The notes under the pieces were generated by a model. That model saw only the letters and a program-made list of their open reading frames with translations. It was not told the DNA's origin and searched no databases. Below, piece after piece: positions 36,983-45,798 of a stretch of 64,000 nucleotides of DNA. Each line of letters opens with the position of its first letter. The stretch's first letter is position 1. The translations under genes were made by a program, and so were the position numbers. The stretch spans positions 61,901-125,900 of the forward strand of contig JBFMDH010000021.1 of the NCBI GenBank assembly GCA_040754075.1. The letters are read 5' to 3'. This DNA is from Acidobacteriota bacterium (lineage in GTDB: Bacteria > Acidobacteriota > Blastocatellia > UBA7656).

Positions 36983-38127
36983 AGAGCAGTTTTAGAAAAA
37001 TTATTCTTTTAGCAATCGTCATTCTCATCGCCGTAGCGGCAGTCGCGACCTGGAAATATGTTTCCGCCCGCGAACCGGCAAATCGGCTGGTGCTTTCCGG
37101 CACCATCGAAGCCGATGAAATTCATGTTGGCTCGAAAGTTGGCGGACGCATTGCTGAAGTCCTGGTTAAAGAAGGTCAGCAAATTAAAACCGGCGACCCG
37201 CTCATCCGTTTTGAAAGTTACGATTTGGATGCCAAACGCAATGACGCTCTTGCTGCCATCGCCGCCGCCGAAGCTAACCTGCAAAAATTACAAAACGGCT
37301 TTCGCCCGGAAGAGATTGCCGAAGCCCGCGCTCAAGCCGAAGCCGCCTGGATGAATTATGAACTGGCGCGCAACGGACCCCGCACGCAGGAAATCGCCGC
37401 CGCCCAGGATGAACTCGACGCCGCCAATGCCGATTACGAGGTCGCCAAAGCCAATTTTGCGCGCATTGAAAAACTGAGTCGTGAAGGCATCGCCTCGCGG
37501 CAGGATTATGACACCGCGAAAGCCAATATGGATCGCGCGCGCGGCAAACGCGATGCGGCGCGACAGAAACTCGATATGTTGCGCGAAGGCACACGCCGGG
37601 AGGATATTGCCCGCGCCGAACGTCAATACAGGCAAGCCGCCGCCCAAAAACAGTTGATGGAACGCGGTTCGCGCAAAGAAGACATCGATGCGGCGAAAGC
37701 CCAACTCACGCGAGCCCGCGCCACGCTCTCGCAAATTGAAACGCAGATGAATGAGTTGGAAGTCAAAGCGCCAGCCGATGCCTATGTTGAAGTGCTGCGG
37801 GTGCGACCGGGCGATTTGATTGCGCCCAATTCACCGGTGGCAACGCTCATCGAACTTGATCGTTTGTGGGTGCAGGTCTATGTGCCCGAACCGGAAAAAG
37901 GCTTTGTGCAACGCGAACAGGAAGTGAGCGTCACGGTTGATTCATTTCCCAAAGAGACTTTCAAAGGAAAAGTTGAAAGCATCGCTTCCAAAGGGGAATT
38001 CACGCCGCGCAATGTACAGACCCGCGAAGAACGCAATCATCAGGTATTCGGTGTGCGCGTGCGGTTGGATAACAGTTCACGAAAGTTGAGCGCCGGAATG
38101 GCTGCGGATGTGGAAATTAGTAAATAG
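36979..38127 (+). CDS. HlyD-type membrane-fusion protein of an ABC exporter
   Basis: A 382-residue periplasmic adaptor. A transmembrane helix (about 7-24) anchors the N-terminus. Lipoyl-like halves (IHVGSKVGGRIAEVLVKEGQQIKTGDPLIRF, and VKAPADAYVEVLRVRPGDLI) flank a long alpha-helical hairpin (about 80-260, with repeated AEARAQAEAA and REDIARAERQ stretches). The beta-barrel region (VSVTVDSFPKETFKGKVESI) follows. This is the layout of YbhG-like adaptors. The gene overlaps tetR by four bases and is followed by a 144-base spacer that is nearly all repeat R2. Confidence 0.9.
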   Translation: MKSSFRKIILLAIVILIAVAAVATWKYVSAREPANRLVLSGTIEADEIHVGSKVGGRIAEVLVKEGQQIKTGDPLIRFESYDLDAKRNDALAAIAAAEANLQKLQNGFRPEEIAEARAQAEAAWMNYELARNGPRTQEIAAAQDELDAANADYEVAKANFARIEKLSREGIASRQDYDTAKANMDRARGKRDAARQKLDMLREGTRREDIARAERQYRQAAAQKQLMERGSRKEDIDAAKAQLTRARATLSQIETQMNELEVKAPADAYVEVLRVRPGDLIAPNSPVATLIELDRLWVQVYVPEPEKGFVQREQEVSVTVDSFPKETFKGKVESIASKGEFTPRNVQTREERNHQVFGVRVRLDNSSRKLSAGMAADVEISK

Positions 38128-38268
38128 GATACAGGATTCAGGATTCAGGGGAAGAAAGTATGAAGTAGGAACGATGAACGATGAACAACTACAAAACGCT
38201 TTCTGTTCAGCCTTCCGCCTTCATCGTTTCTTCTCCCCTGAATCCTGAATCCTGTATTCCGAACCCTG
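38126..38268. repeat. Dispersed palindromic spacer element R2, copy 2
   Basis: The same word order as 9634-9772: GGATTCAGGATTCAGGGG, tandem CGATGAACGATGAAC, then CCTTCCGCCTTCATCG, TTTCTTCTCCCCTGAATCC and TGAATCC. It fills the spacer between hlyD-like and ATPase genes and ends three bases before the ATPase start codon, leaving no Shine-Dalgarno sequence. Confidence 0.85.
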
Positions 38269-38271
38269 CTT

Positions 38272-39219
38272 ATGAATGCAATTGAAATCAACGGACTGAC
38301 GAAAAAATTCGGCAACTTCACGGCGGTGAGTGATGTGAGTTTCAATGTTCACAAAGGTGAAATTTTTGGTTTTCTGGGACCGAATGGGTCAGGCAAATCA
38401 ACCATCATACGAATGCTCTGCGGCTTGCTTGCGCCGACTGCCGGGGGCGCAAGGGTTTTGGATTTCGATATTGAAAAACAATCCGATGATATACGTCAAA
38501 ACATCGGTTATATGTCGCAACAGTTCAGCCTCTATCAGGATTTGACGGTGCGCGAAAACATCAATTTTTACGCGCAGGTTTACGGTTTAAAAGGCGATTA
38601 TTTTAAACAGCGGCGGCAAGCGGTTATTGATTTAACCCATATTGAACAATTCACCGACCGTCGCGCCGGCACCTTGTCGGGGGGTTGGAAACAGCGGCTC
38701 GCGCTCGCCTGTGCGCTGGTGCATAAACCGAAAATTATTTTTCTGGATGAACCGACCGCCGGTATCGATCCGGTGGCGCGGCGCGAACTCTGGGATTTAT
38801 TTTTTCAACTGGCAAGCGAAGGCATGACACTGTTCGTCACGACGCATTATATGGATGAAGCCGAACGTTGCGCGCGCGTCGGTTACATCTATAACTCGAA
38901 ACTGATTACCTGCGGCGAGCCGGATGATTTGAAACGATTGCCGGAGGTGACGCCTGACGATGCAAAATGGGTAGAAGTCTTTTGCCCCAATACGACCATT
39001 GCGCTCGGCGAGTTGAAACGCGCCACCTATGTCAAAGGCGCGACGATTTTCGGGCAATCGATTCATCTATTGATGGACAAAAACCAGCCGCTCGAAGCCA
39101 TTCAAAAAACCCTTTCGGCGATTGGCATTCACGGCGTAGAAGTCGCTCCGGCGCGCCCTTCGCTTGAAGATGTGTTCGTGAGTTTAACGAAACGTTATTC
39201 AACCAATGGCAATAAATGA
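38272..39219 (+). CDS. ABC transporter ATP-binding protein (YbhF-like exporter)
   Basis: A 315-residue ATPase. Walker [10 protein letters not shown] (residues 36-44), Q-loop SQQFSLYQD, signature LSGGWKQR (about 136-143), Walker [13 protein letters not shown] and the switch His in [12 protein letters not shown] are all intact. The C-terminal 80 residues ([16 protein letters not shown]) form an extra domain seen in drug-export ATPases. It powers the downstream ABC-2 permease. The YbhF of Escherichia coli has two ATPase halves, so this single-domain protein would dimerise. Start ATG 38272 has no ribosome site. Confidence 0.92.
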   Translation: MNAIEINGLTKKFGNFTAVSDVSFNVHKGEIFGFLGPNGSGKSTIIRMLCGLLAPTAGGARVLDFDIEKQSDDIRQNIGYMSQQFSLYQDLTVRENINFYAQVYGLKGDYFKQRRQAVIDLTHIEQFTDRRAGTLSGGWKQRLALACALVHKPKIIFLDEPTAGIDPVARRELWDLFFQLASEGMTLFVTTHYMDEAERCARVGYIYNSKLITCGEPDDLKRLPEVTPDDAKWVEVFCPNTTIALGELKRATYVKGATIFGQSIHLLMDKNQPLEAIQKTLSAIGIHGVEVAPARPSLEDVFVSLTKRYSTNGNK

Positions 39220-39255
39220 CAAACGATATACCGGTCGTCAAAGTTGGCGTGATGA

Positions 39256-39375
39256 AGAGAAAACGGAACAAACGGAAATAACCGAACAGGCAGAAACGGC
39301 GAAAGAGAATAGCGTTTTAAGCGAACCCATTTGAATATTCCGTTTGTTCTGTTCATTCCGTTTGTTCCGTTTTCG
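39256..39375. repeat. Spacer palindrome, family R5 (CGGAACAAACGGAA words)
   Basis: The left arm carries AAAACGGAACAAACGGAA; the right arm carries TTCCGTTTGTTCCGTTTT (39357-39374), preceded by ATTCCGTTTGTTCTGTTC. It lies in the gap between ATPase and permease genes. A weaker relative occupies about 47055-47150. Confidence 0.65.
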
Positions 39376-39423
39376 CTTTGCATCTTGATGGCAAAGCTAA
39401 ACCAGTATCAGATGGATTAAATT

Positions 39424-40542
39424 ATGTTCAAAGGATTCGGTTCGGTTTTTTATAAAGAGATTATTCAAATCACCCGCGACCCGTTGACCTTGATGTTGAT
39501 GTTGCTCATCCCGATGATTCAACTGACGGTGTTCGGCTATGCCATCAATACCGATATTCGTAACATCAAGACGGCGGTTTATGATTTAGACCAACACCGC
39601 GAATCGCGTGAACTGCTGGCGGCTTTTCAAAACACCGATTATTTCAACATTGTCGAGTATGTCGATTCCGACGAAGCGTTGAACCATGCGATTGTTGCGG
39701 GTCGCGTCAAAGTCGGCATCAAAATTCCGCCCGATTATTCAGACCGCCTGGCAACCAATCGGCAGGCAACCGTGCTGGTGTTAATTGATGGGTCGGATTC
39801 GACGGTCGCAACGCAAAGCCTGACGGTTTCAAATTCCGTAGGCATGCAGGAATCGCTGAGTCGCATCACCGAACAATTGCAACAAAACGGTCTGCAAATT
39901 CCCATAGAGATGCGCCCTAAGATGCTGTTTAATCCCGATTCGCGTTCGGCAAATTTCATGGTGCCGGGACTGGTCGCAGTGATTTTGCAACTGGTCACCA
40001 CCTTGCTGACGGCTTTTTCGATTGTCCGCGAACGCGAACGCGGAACGCTTGAACAATTATTGGTCACGCCAATTAAACCGTTCGGACTGATGATGGGAAA
40101 ACTGTTGCCTTACGGACTGATTGGATTTTTTGAAACCTGTACGGTGCTTACGGCAATGCGGGTGATTTTTCAGGTGCCGATTAACGGCTCAGTGATACTG
40201 CTATTACTGCTTTGCATTCTGTTTTTATTTACGGCGCTGGCAATCGGGTTGTTGATTTCCACCAAGGCGCAAAATCAGGTGCAAGCTTTTCAAATGGCAT
40301 TTCTGATTATGTTGCCTTCGATTCTGCTTTCCGGGTTTATGTTTCCGCGCGATTCGATGCCCTTGCCCATGAAAGCCATCGGCTACATCATCCCGGCAAC
40401 TCACTTTATTCAAATTCTTCGCGGCATCGTTTTACGCGGCGCGACCTTTTTTGATTTGCTGGAAGAAGTAATCGTGCTTACGGTGATGGGCGTGTTGTTA
40501 TTGATATTGAGCGCCCTGCGCTTTCGCAAGAAGATTGTTTAA
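39424..40542 (+). CDS. ABC-2 type permease (YbhS/YbhR-like exporter subunit)
   Basis: A 372-residue inner-membrane permease. It starts with FYKEIIQITRDPLTLMLMLLIPMIQLTVFGYAI, has a periplasmic loop (about 45-170), then a run of six or so helices (about 175-365) including ERERGTLEQLLVTPIKP, the ABC-2 signature. Family exporters often use two such permeases (YbhS and YbhR); only one is found here, so it would act as a homodimer or need a partner elsewhere. Likely substrates are drugs or lipids, by family analogy. Confidence 0.88.
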   Translation: MFKGFGSVFYKEIIQITRDPLTLMLMLLIPMIQLTVFGYAINTDIRNIKTAVYDLDQHRESRELLAAFQNTDYFNIVEYVDSDEALNHAIVAGRVKVGIKIPPDYSDRLATNRQATVLVLIDGSDSTVATQSLTVSNSVGMQESLSRITEQLQQNGLQIPIEMRPKMLFNPDSRSANFMVPGLVAVILQLVTTLLTAFSIVRERERGTLEQLLVTPIKPFGLMMGKLLPYGLIGFFETCTVLTAMRVIFQVPINGSVILLLLLCILFLFTALAIGLLISTKAQNQVQAFQMAFLIMLPSILLSGFMFPRDSMPLPMKAIGYIIPATHFIQILRGIVLRGATFFDLLEEVIVLTVMGVLLLILSALRFRKKIV

Positions 40543-41050
40543 AAAGTTGTTAAACTTGTAAAAAATTGTGAGAAAAAATAAAGCGCAGCAACGCATTCGT
40601 TAGAGGAGGTCTTCCGAAGGTTGCTGCGCTTAGTGAGTAATGGAGGAGGATTCACCCTAAGCGACAACGCTTATTACCAGCAATTCAATGTCTCTCAGGC
40701 GCATTGTTTAACATTGAATGCTGTTCACTCACATGGGCTTATAACGTGACGAGACCGGTTTGGTTTCAAAAATATTTCCGAGAAATAATATTTTTTCAAA
40801 GCCTCAGAAATCGACTCACCTGCCTGCCGCGATGCGAAAGGTTGCGATTATCCATCTGCTGCTCAAGGTCTTTGCGTCAAGATTGTTCCTCGTGTACACT
40901 GCCCTCACTCACTGTATGGAATAAACTCACACAGGTTGCGGATTTATCAGTTGTCACAATCGTGTGAATACGGGATGCGTAAATCATTGGTCATGCATCC
41001 AATAATTTCTTTCGATTGCTCAAAAAATTTTACGCGAAAGGAGGTCTGAG
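40543..41050. other. Gene-free spacer with two large stem-loops and Shine-Dalgarno-like words
   Basis: Stem 1: AAGCGCAGCAAC (40581-40592) with GTTGCTGCGCTT (40620-40631), loop of 27 bases containing GAGGAGGT (40603-40610). Stem 2: ATTCAATGT (40683-40691) with ACATTGAAT (40711-40719), extendable by AGC/GCT. A possible 42-codon ORF (TTG 40621 to TGA 40749) starts ten bases after GAGGAGGT, but has no recognisable content. AAAGGAGGT just before 41051 serves the next gene. Confidence 0.5.
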
Positions 41051-41854
41051 ATGTCACCTGAACATTCAATTGTTTTGCAAACCAATGAGTTGTTGACGCT
41101 GACACCCGGGCCTCCGCAGATTGCTATCAGCGAAGACCGTTATGTCGTGCGATTTGCGCAAACGCCTGCCGAGTTGGACGCCGTTTTGAAACTCCGGTTT
41201 GAAGTTTTCAACCTTGAACTTCAGGAAGGACTGGATGCATCGTTTCAAACCGGACGTGACCGCGACGAATTCGATGCCACCTGTCATCACCTGATGCTCA
41301 TTGACCAGGAAACCAATACAGTGGTCGGCACCTATCGTTTGCACACCAGCGAAATCGCCCGGTTGGGATTTTACTCGGCTGGCGAATTCGATTTAACGCA
41401 TTTACCGGTCGAGGTTCTCAATCAAAGTGTCGAACTCGGTCGCGCCTGCATTGCCGACGCGCATCGCAGTCAAAAAGCGCTCTTTCTGTTATGGAAAGGT
41501 TTGGTGGCTTATATGCGGCTTTATCGCAAGCGTTATCTTTTTGGCTGTTGTTCGCTGACAAGCCTTGACCCAAGCGAAGGCAAAGCGGTCATGCAACTGC
41601 TTGCCGAGGGCTGCCATTTTCATGAAGAATTTCATGTGCCGCCGCAAAAAGATTTTGTCTGTTTTGACGAAGGCTTTGTCGCTCAGCCGAGAGCGACTGC
41701 CAAAATCCCAAAACTCTTCAGAACCTATTTGCGATACGGCGCGAAGGTTTGCGGCGAACCGGCGATTGACCGGTTGTTTAAAACCATTGATTTCTTCGTC
41801 ATTTTCGATCTGGCGGCGCTCGATGCCTTGAGTCGAGTTTTTTTCGGCGTGTGA
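41051..41854 (+). CDS. GNAT-fold N-acyltransferase, OlsB-like (ornithine lipid synthesis)
   Basis: A 267-residue acyltransferase of the hemolysin/OlsB type: RLHT and VELGRACIADAHR around the acyl-donor site, and the conserved RFEVFNLELQEG and RDEFDATCHHLMLID segments of this GNAT branch. OlsB transfers a 3-hydroxyacyl group from ACP to ornithine, giving lyso-ornithine lipid. The PlsC-like gene that follows fits the second step (OlsA), so the pair suggests ornithine or related aminolipid synthesis (inference). The strong AAAGGAGGT ribosome site precedes the ATG. It is first in an operon with DinB and the hydrolase-DedA-ATP-grasp fusion. Confidence 0.78.
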   Translation: MSPEHSIVLQTNELLTLTPGPPQIAISEDRYVVRFAQTPAELDAVLKLRFEVFNLELQEGLDASFQTGRDRDEFDATCHHLMLIDQETNTVVGTYRLHTSEIARLGFYSAGEFDLTHLPVEVLNQSVELGRACIADAHRSQKALFLLWKGLVAYMRLYRKRYLFGCCSLTSLDPSEGKAVMQLLAEGCHFHEEFHVPPQKDFVCFDEGFVAQPRATAKIPKLFRTYLRYGAKVCGEPAIDRLFKTIDFFVIFDLAALDALSRVFFGV

Positions 41855-41863
41855 TTGGTTCTA

Positions 41864-42667
41864 ATGAAAAAACCATTGCGTCTTACATTTCGATTGCTCA
41901 CCATCGGTGCAAGCACCCTGGGGCTTTACCTGCTCTGGCTTACGGGCTTGCCACTGGTGTTTGCCTTCAAAAACCTGCGCTACAGTTGGCGCAACTGGAT
42001 ATTTCGCACCTGGGGAAAGACCCTTGCGCGATTTGCCGGACTGCGACTCACCATCGAAGGCACGCCACCTCGCGCGCCATTTTTTCTGGTATCCAATCAT
42101 TTGAGTTACACCGACATCATTGTTTTCGCTTCACAACTTGATTGCGTTTTCGTATCCAAAAGCGATGTTAAAGATTGGCCCGGCATAGGCTTTTTAGCCC
42201 GTAGCATGGGGATTATTTTCATCGACCGCACGCGCAAACAGGATATTCCGCGCGTCATCGAGTTGATTGAAAATGCCTGGCAGAAGCGGCAAGGCGTCGT
42301 GGTTTTCCCCGAAGGCACCAGTTCAAAAGGCGACACGGTGTTGCCGTTTAAACCGTCGCTGCTTGAGCCTGCGGTAAAAACCGGACTGCCGGTAAGCTAT
42401 GCCAGCATCTCATATCAAACGCCGCCCGATGAACCGCCCGCCCACCTGTCCGTTTGCTGGTGGGGCGATATGGAATTTGCTTCGCACGCCATTGCCCTAT
42501 TTCGCTTGCGCAGGATTGATGCGAAAGTGGTTTTCGGTGAGCAAACCTTTAGTGCAGATGATCGTAAAATTCTGGCGCAAAGATTACGCGCCGCTATCAT
42601 TGAGCAATTCACTCCCGTTGTGACGACAGAGGAAGAATGTCAGATAACTTTAGCCACAACCCATTAA
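41864..42667 (+). CDS. PlsC-type 1-acylglycerol-3-phosphate acyltransferase-like protein (possible OlsA)
   Basis: A 267-residue membrane-associated acyltransferase. An N-terminal hydrophobic segment (about 12-35), then the HX4D catalytic motif SNHLSYTDI (about 77), the GFLARSMG stretch, and the FPEGTSS substrate motif (about 145). Because it follows the OlsB-like gene by a few bases, it may add the second acyl chain of an ornithine-type lipid, though a phosphatidic-acid role is possible. ATG 41864 is preferred to the earlier TTG 41855; neither has a Shine-Dalgarno sequence, so translation is probably coupled to the upstream stop nine bases before. Confidence 0.85.
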   Translation: MKKPLRLTFRLLTIGASTLGLYLLWLTGLPLVFAFKNLRYSWRNWIFRTWGKTLARFAGLRLTIEGTPPRAPFFLVSNHLSYTDIIVFASQLDCVFVSKSDVKDWPGIGFLARSMGIIFIDRTRKQDIPRVIELIENAWQKRQGVVVFPEGTSSKGDTVLPFKPSLLEPAVKTGLPVSYASISYQTPPDEPPAHLSVCWWGDMEFASHAIALFRLRRIDAKVVFGEQTFSADDRKILAQRLRAAIIEQFTPVVTTEEECQITLATTH

Positions 42668-43158
42668 CCGAAGAAGCAATCGTCTTGCTTACCCAAGCAA
42701 ATCAATTGCTCAAACGAATCGATGATGAAATTTATTGGTGTACGATGCCGCCGGTTTTCAATTACGGCATCGGCAGCCACGTTCGCCATTGCCTGGATTT
42801 TTTCACAGCTTTTTTAAATGGCGTGGAAAACCGCCGCATTGATTACGACACGCGGGAACGCGATGAGTTGATTGAACGCAACCGCTCGGTTGCCATTGCC
42901 AAAATTGATGGGCTGATTGAACAACTCACTGCCCTCCAAATCGATGAAGCTTCAAAAATAATGGTTCGGTTGGAAGATGTTTCGGTTGATGCAAATTTAT
43001 GGAGCCATTCAACGGTTTTGCGCGAGATGCAATTTTTACTGAGCCACACGGTTCACCACTTCGCCTTAATTGCCATGATGCTAAGATTGCAGGGCGTCGA
43101 AGTGGGCAATGAGTTCGGGGTTGCGACTTCGACACTCAAACGATGGAGAACCGCTTAA
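42637..43158 (+). CDS. DinB-like four-helix protein
   Basis: A 173-residue protein with the features of the DinB superfamily: helical throughout, with His in HVRHCLDFF and HTVHHFALI, the usual metal ligands of this family (thiol-dependent transferases and hydrolases such as mycothiol or bacillithiol enzymes). The substrate is unknown. GAGGAAGA precedes the ATG, which lies inside the last 31 bases of the PlsC gene, so co-translation is strong. Its presence in a lipid operon is unusual, and its role there is open. Confidence 0.8.
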   Translation: MSDNFSHNPLTEEAIVLLTQANQLLKRIDDEIYWCTMPPVFNYGIGSHVRHCLDFFTAFLNGVENRRIDYDTRERDELIERNRSVAIAKIDGLIEQLTALQIDEASKIMVRLEDVSVDANLWSHSTVLREMQFLLSHTVHHFALIAMMLRLQGVEVGNEFGVATSTLKRWRTA

Positions 43159-45797
43159 AGGTGCGAAAAAGATATTTTGTCGCCGGTTATCTGGGTTTGC
43201 TTGTGCTCTCGTTTGGGGTGAGAACTTTTCAAACCGAAAAGCCGCTCTCCGCAGAGATGCGCGCCGTCGAGGTGCAAGCCGTTGACGGCGATCTGACAAC
43301 CAATCAAACCATTCGCCTTGCCTATCGCGAATTCACTAACGACAGTTCAATTAATCCTTCCGACACCGCATCAATCCATTCGGACGCCTCTTCACAAAAA
43401 GCTTCGCGCCCGGTCGTCATTCTTTTGCATGGCAGCCCCGGCGATTCCAAAGATTTCCACTCGCTTGCGCCTGAACTTGCCCGGAGTTTCCGCGTCATTC
43501 GCCCGGATTTGCCGGGCTTCGGTGAATCCACGCATCAAGTTCCCGACTATTCAATTCGCGCGCACGCCCGTTATGTGCTCGCCTTGATGGATAAATTGAA
43601 TATTCGACAAGCTCACCTCATCGCCTTCAGCATGAGCGGCGGCGTAGTGTTGAACCTGGCGGACATCGCCCCTGAACGTGTGCGGTCAATCACTATGCTT
43701 TCAGCTATCGGAGTGCAGGAGATGGAACTGCTCGGCGATTACCATCTCAATCATGCGGTTCACGCCATGCAACTCGCGGGGCTGTGGCTTCTGCGCGAAG
43801 CCACGCCGCATTTCGGTTATCTGGATGATGCGATACTCGGTGTCGCTTATGCGCGAAATTTTTATGACACCGACCAGCGACCGTTGCGCGAATTTTTATT
43901 GCATTACGAATCACCGATGTTGATTTTGCATGGTGAAAAAGATGTGCTGGTTCCAATTGAAGCAGCGCGTGAGCATTTCCGTTTAGTGCCGCAAAGCGAA
44001 GCCCATTTTTTACCAACTGAAAATCACTTCACGGTGTTTACCGAAGGCGCGATGCTCGCACAGTTCATTCTGCCTTTTTTAAATCACGTCGAAGCGGGCA
44101 AAGCTTTGACTCGCGACCGCGCCGACGCCACGCGCCTTGCCGAAGCCGCCGAAGCCTTCAATCCGGCAACCCTGCCGAAAGCCCACGGCATCACCTTACT
44201 GGTGGTGATACTCCTACTGGCAGCGGCAACCCTCGTCAGCGAAGACCTGACCTGCATCAGCGCCGGACTGATGGTGGCGCAGGGACGCCTGAGTTTTCTT
44301 GCCGCAGCCATTGCCTGTTTTATCGGTATTTTCATCGGTGATGTGTTGTTATTTTTAGCCGGTAGATTCTTAGGTCGCCCGTCGCTTGCGCGTGTGCCGC
44401 TCAAGTGGTTCATCAAATCAAAAGATGTTGAGCGCAGTTCGCGCTGGTTCAATCGTAACGGTTTGGCGGTCATTGCGACCAGTCGTTTCGTTCCCGGCGC
44501 GAGGCTGCCGACCTACTTTGCCGCGGGACTTTTGCACACCAATTTCTGGTGGTTCTGTTTCTACTTTTTACTTGCGGGCGTTGTGTGGTCGCCGCTCCTC
44601 ATTGGTCTATCGGCAGTCGTCGGCGCAGAAGTATTGAAAGCTTTTCTGATTTCCAATCAAACTTCGTTTCTAAAAATTTTAGGCATCGGGTTGATTTTAT
44701 TGATTGCCCTTAGATTCATGGTGCGGATGACTACCTATCGTGGACGGCGAATGTTCATTGGTTGGTGGCGCAGAAAAAGACGGTGGGAATTCTGGAAGAT
44801 GTGGGCATTTTATCCGCCGGTGGTCGCTTATGTTATTTATCTGATGGTCAAATATCGCAGCGCAACTTTGTTCACCGCCTCAAATCCCGCGATCCCGACA
44901 GGCGGTTTCGTCGGTGAATCGAAAGCCGAAATTTTACGAGGTCTGTCAAACGCCGAAGATTTTATTGCGCGCCATCAATTAATCAAAGCGACGCTCAATA
45001 TTGATGAACGATTCGCGCAGGCAAAAATGTTTATGCGCGAACTGGCGCTCGACTTTCCTGTGGTGCTTAAACCCGACCAGGGGCAACGCGGCAGCGGGGT
45101 CGCGGTAGTGCGAAGCGATGAAGCATTGCGCGATTATTTAACCGCTGCCGCAAGCGATATGATTATTCAGGAATATGTCGCGGGGCTTGAATTCGGGGTC
45201 TTTTATTATCGCTTTCCCGATGAAGCGCGGGGCAAAATTTTTTCCATCACCGAAAAGCATTTCCCGGTGGTTACGGGCGATGGCAAACGCACGCTTGAAC
45301 ATTTGATTCTTGCAGATGAACGCGCCGTCTGTATGGCGAAATTTTATCTCGATAAACAGGGCGACCATCTTGAAGAAGTTTTAAGCGCCGGTGAACCCCG
45401 GCAACTCATCGAACTCGGGACGCATTCGCGCGGCGCAATTTTTCTCGATGGCATCGAACACAAAACCGATGCGCTCGAAGAACGTATCGACCGCATCAGC
45501 AAAAAATTTACCGGCTTTTATTTCGGGCGCTACGATATTCGCGCCAGCTCACTTGAGGAATTCCAACGCGGCGAAAATTTCAAAGTGATTGAATTGAACG
45601 GCGTGACCTCGGAAGCCACACATATCTACGACCCGAAAAACAGCGTCTTTGCGGCTTATCGCGTATTGTTCGAGCAATGGCGCATTGCGTTTGAAATCGG
45701 CGCACAAAATCGCCGCCGCGCCGCGCAGCCTTCCAGTTTAGGTGAATTGATTCGGCTGGTGCGCGCATATCGCGAACGCGCTGGAAACTCGGATTAA
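43143..45797 (+). CDS. Tripartite fusion: alpha/beta hydrolase, DedA (VTT) membrane domain and ATP-grasp domain
   Basis: An 884-residue protein with three modules. After an N-terminal hydrophobic segment, an alpha/beta hydrolase (about 80-320) has oxyanion HGSPGDSKD, a Ser in AFSMSGG (163, non-canonical elbow), Asp in HGEKDVLVP (267) and His in ENHFTVF (295). A DedA/SNARE-associated membrane domain (about 345-515) follows, with SRFVPGARLPTYFAAG and several helices. The C-terminal ATP-grasp (about 600-850) contains VVLKPDQGQRGSGVAVV, IIQEYVAGLEFGV and KVIELNGVTSEATHI. The hydrolase and ATP-grasp could process or ligate lipid-linked groups, with DedA as lipid-scramblase-like channel (inference). 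It overlaps the DinB gene by 16 bases. GTG 43161 is a possible alternative start. Confidence 0.85.
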   Translation: MENRLKVRKRYFVAGYLGLLVLSFGVRTFQTEKPLSAEMRAVEVQAVDGDLTTNQTIRLAYREFTNDSSINPSDTASIHSDASSQKASRPVVILLHGSPGDSKDFHSLAPELARSFRVIRPDLPGFGESTHQVPDYSIRAHARYVLALMDKLNIRQAHLIAFSMSGGVVLNLADIAPERVRSITMLSAIGVQEMELLGDYHLNHAVHAMQLAGLWLLREATPHFGYLDDAILGVAYARNFYDTDQRPLREFLLHYESPMLILHGEKDVLVPIEAAREHFRLVPQSEAHFLPTENHFTVFTEGAMLAQFILPFLNHVEAGKALTRDRADATRLAEAAEAFNPATLPKAHGITLLVVILLLAAATLVSEDLTCISAGLMVAQGRLSFLAAAIACFIGIFIGDVLLFLAGRFLGRPSLARVPLKWFIKSKDVERSSRWFNRNGLAVIATSRFVPGARLPTYFAAGLLHTNFWWFCFYFLLAGVVWSPLLIGLSAVVGAEVLKAFLISNQTSFLKILGIGLILLIALRFMVRMTTYRGRRMFIGWWRRKRRWEFWKMWAFYPPVVAYVIYLMVKYRSATLFTASNPAIPTGGFVGESKAEILRGLSNAEDFIARHQLIKATLNIDERFAQAKMFMRELALDFPVVLKPDQGQRGSGVAVVRSDEALRDYLTAAASDMIIQEYVAGLEFGVFYYRFPDEARGKIFSITEKHFPVVTGDGKRTLEHLILADERAVCMAKFYLDKQGDHLEEVLSAGEPRQLIELGTHSRGAIFLDGIEHKTDALEERIDRISKKFTGFYFGRYDIRASSLEEFQRGENFKVIELNGVTSEATHIYDPKNSVFAAYRVLFEQWRIAFEIGAQNRRRAAQPSSLGELIRLVRAYRERAGNSD

Positions 45798-45798
45798 T

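Noticed and set aside
40704..40967. An 87-codon cysteine-rich frame before the OlsB-like gene
   Set aside because: No ribosome site or known family; it begins inside stem-loop 2, and its residues are typical of a random frame.
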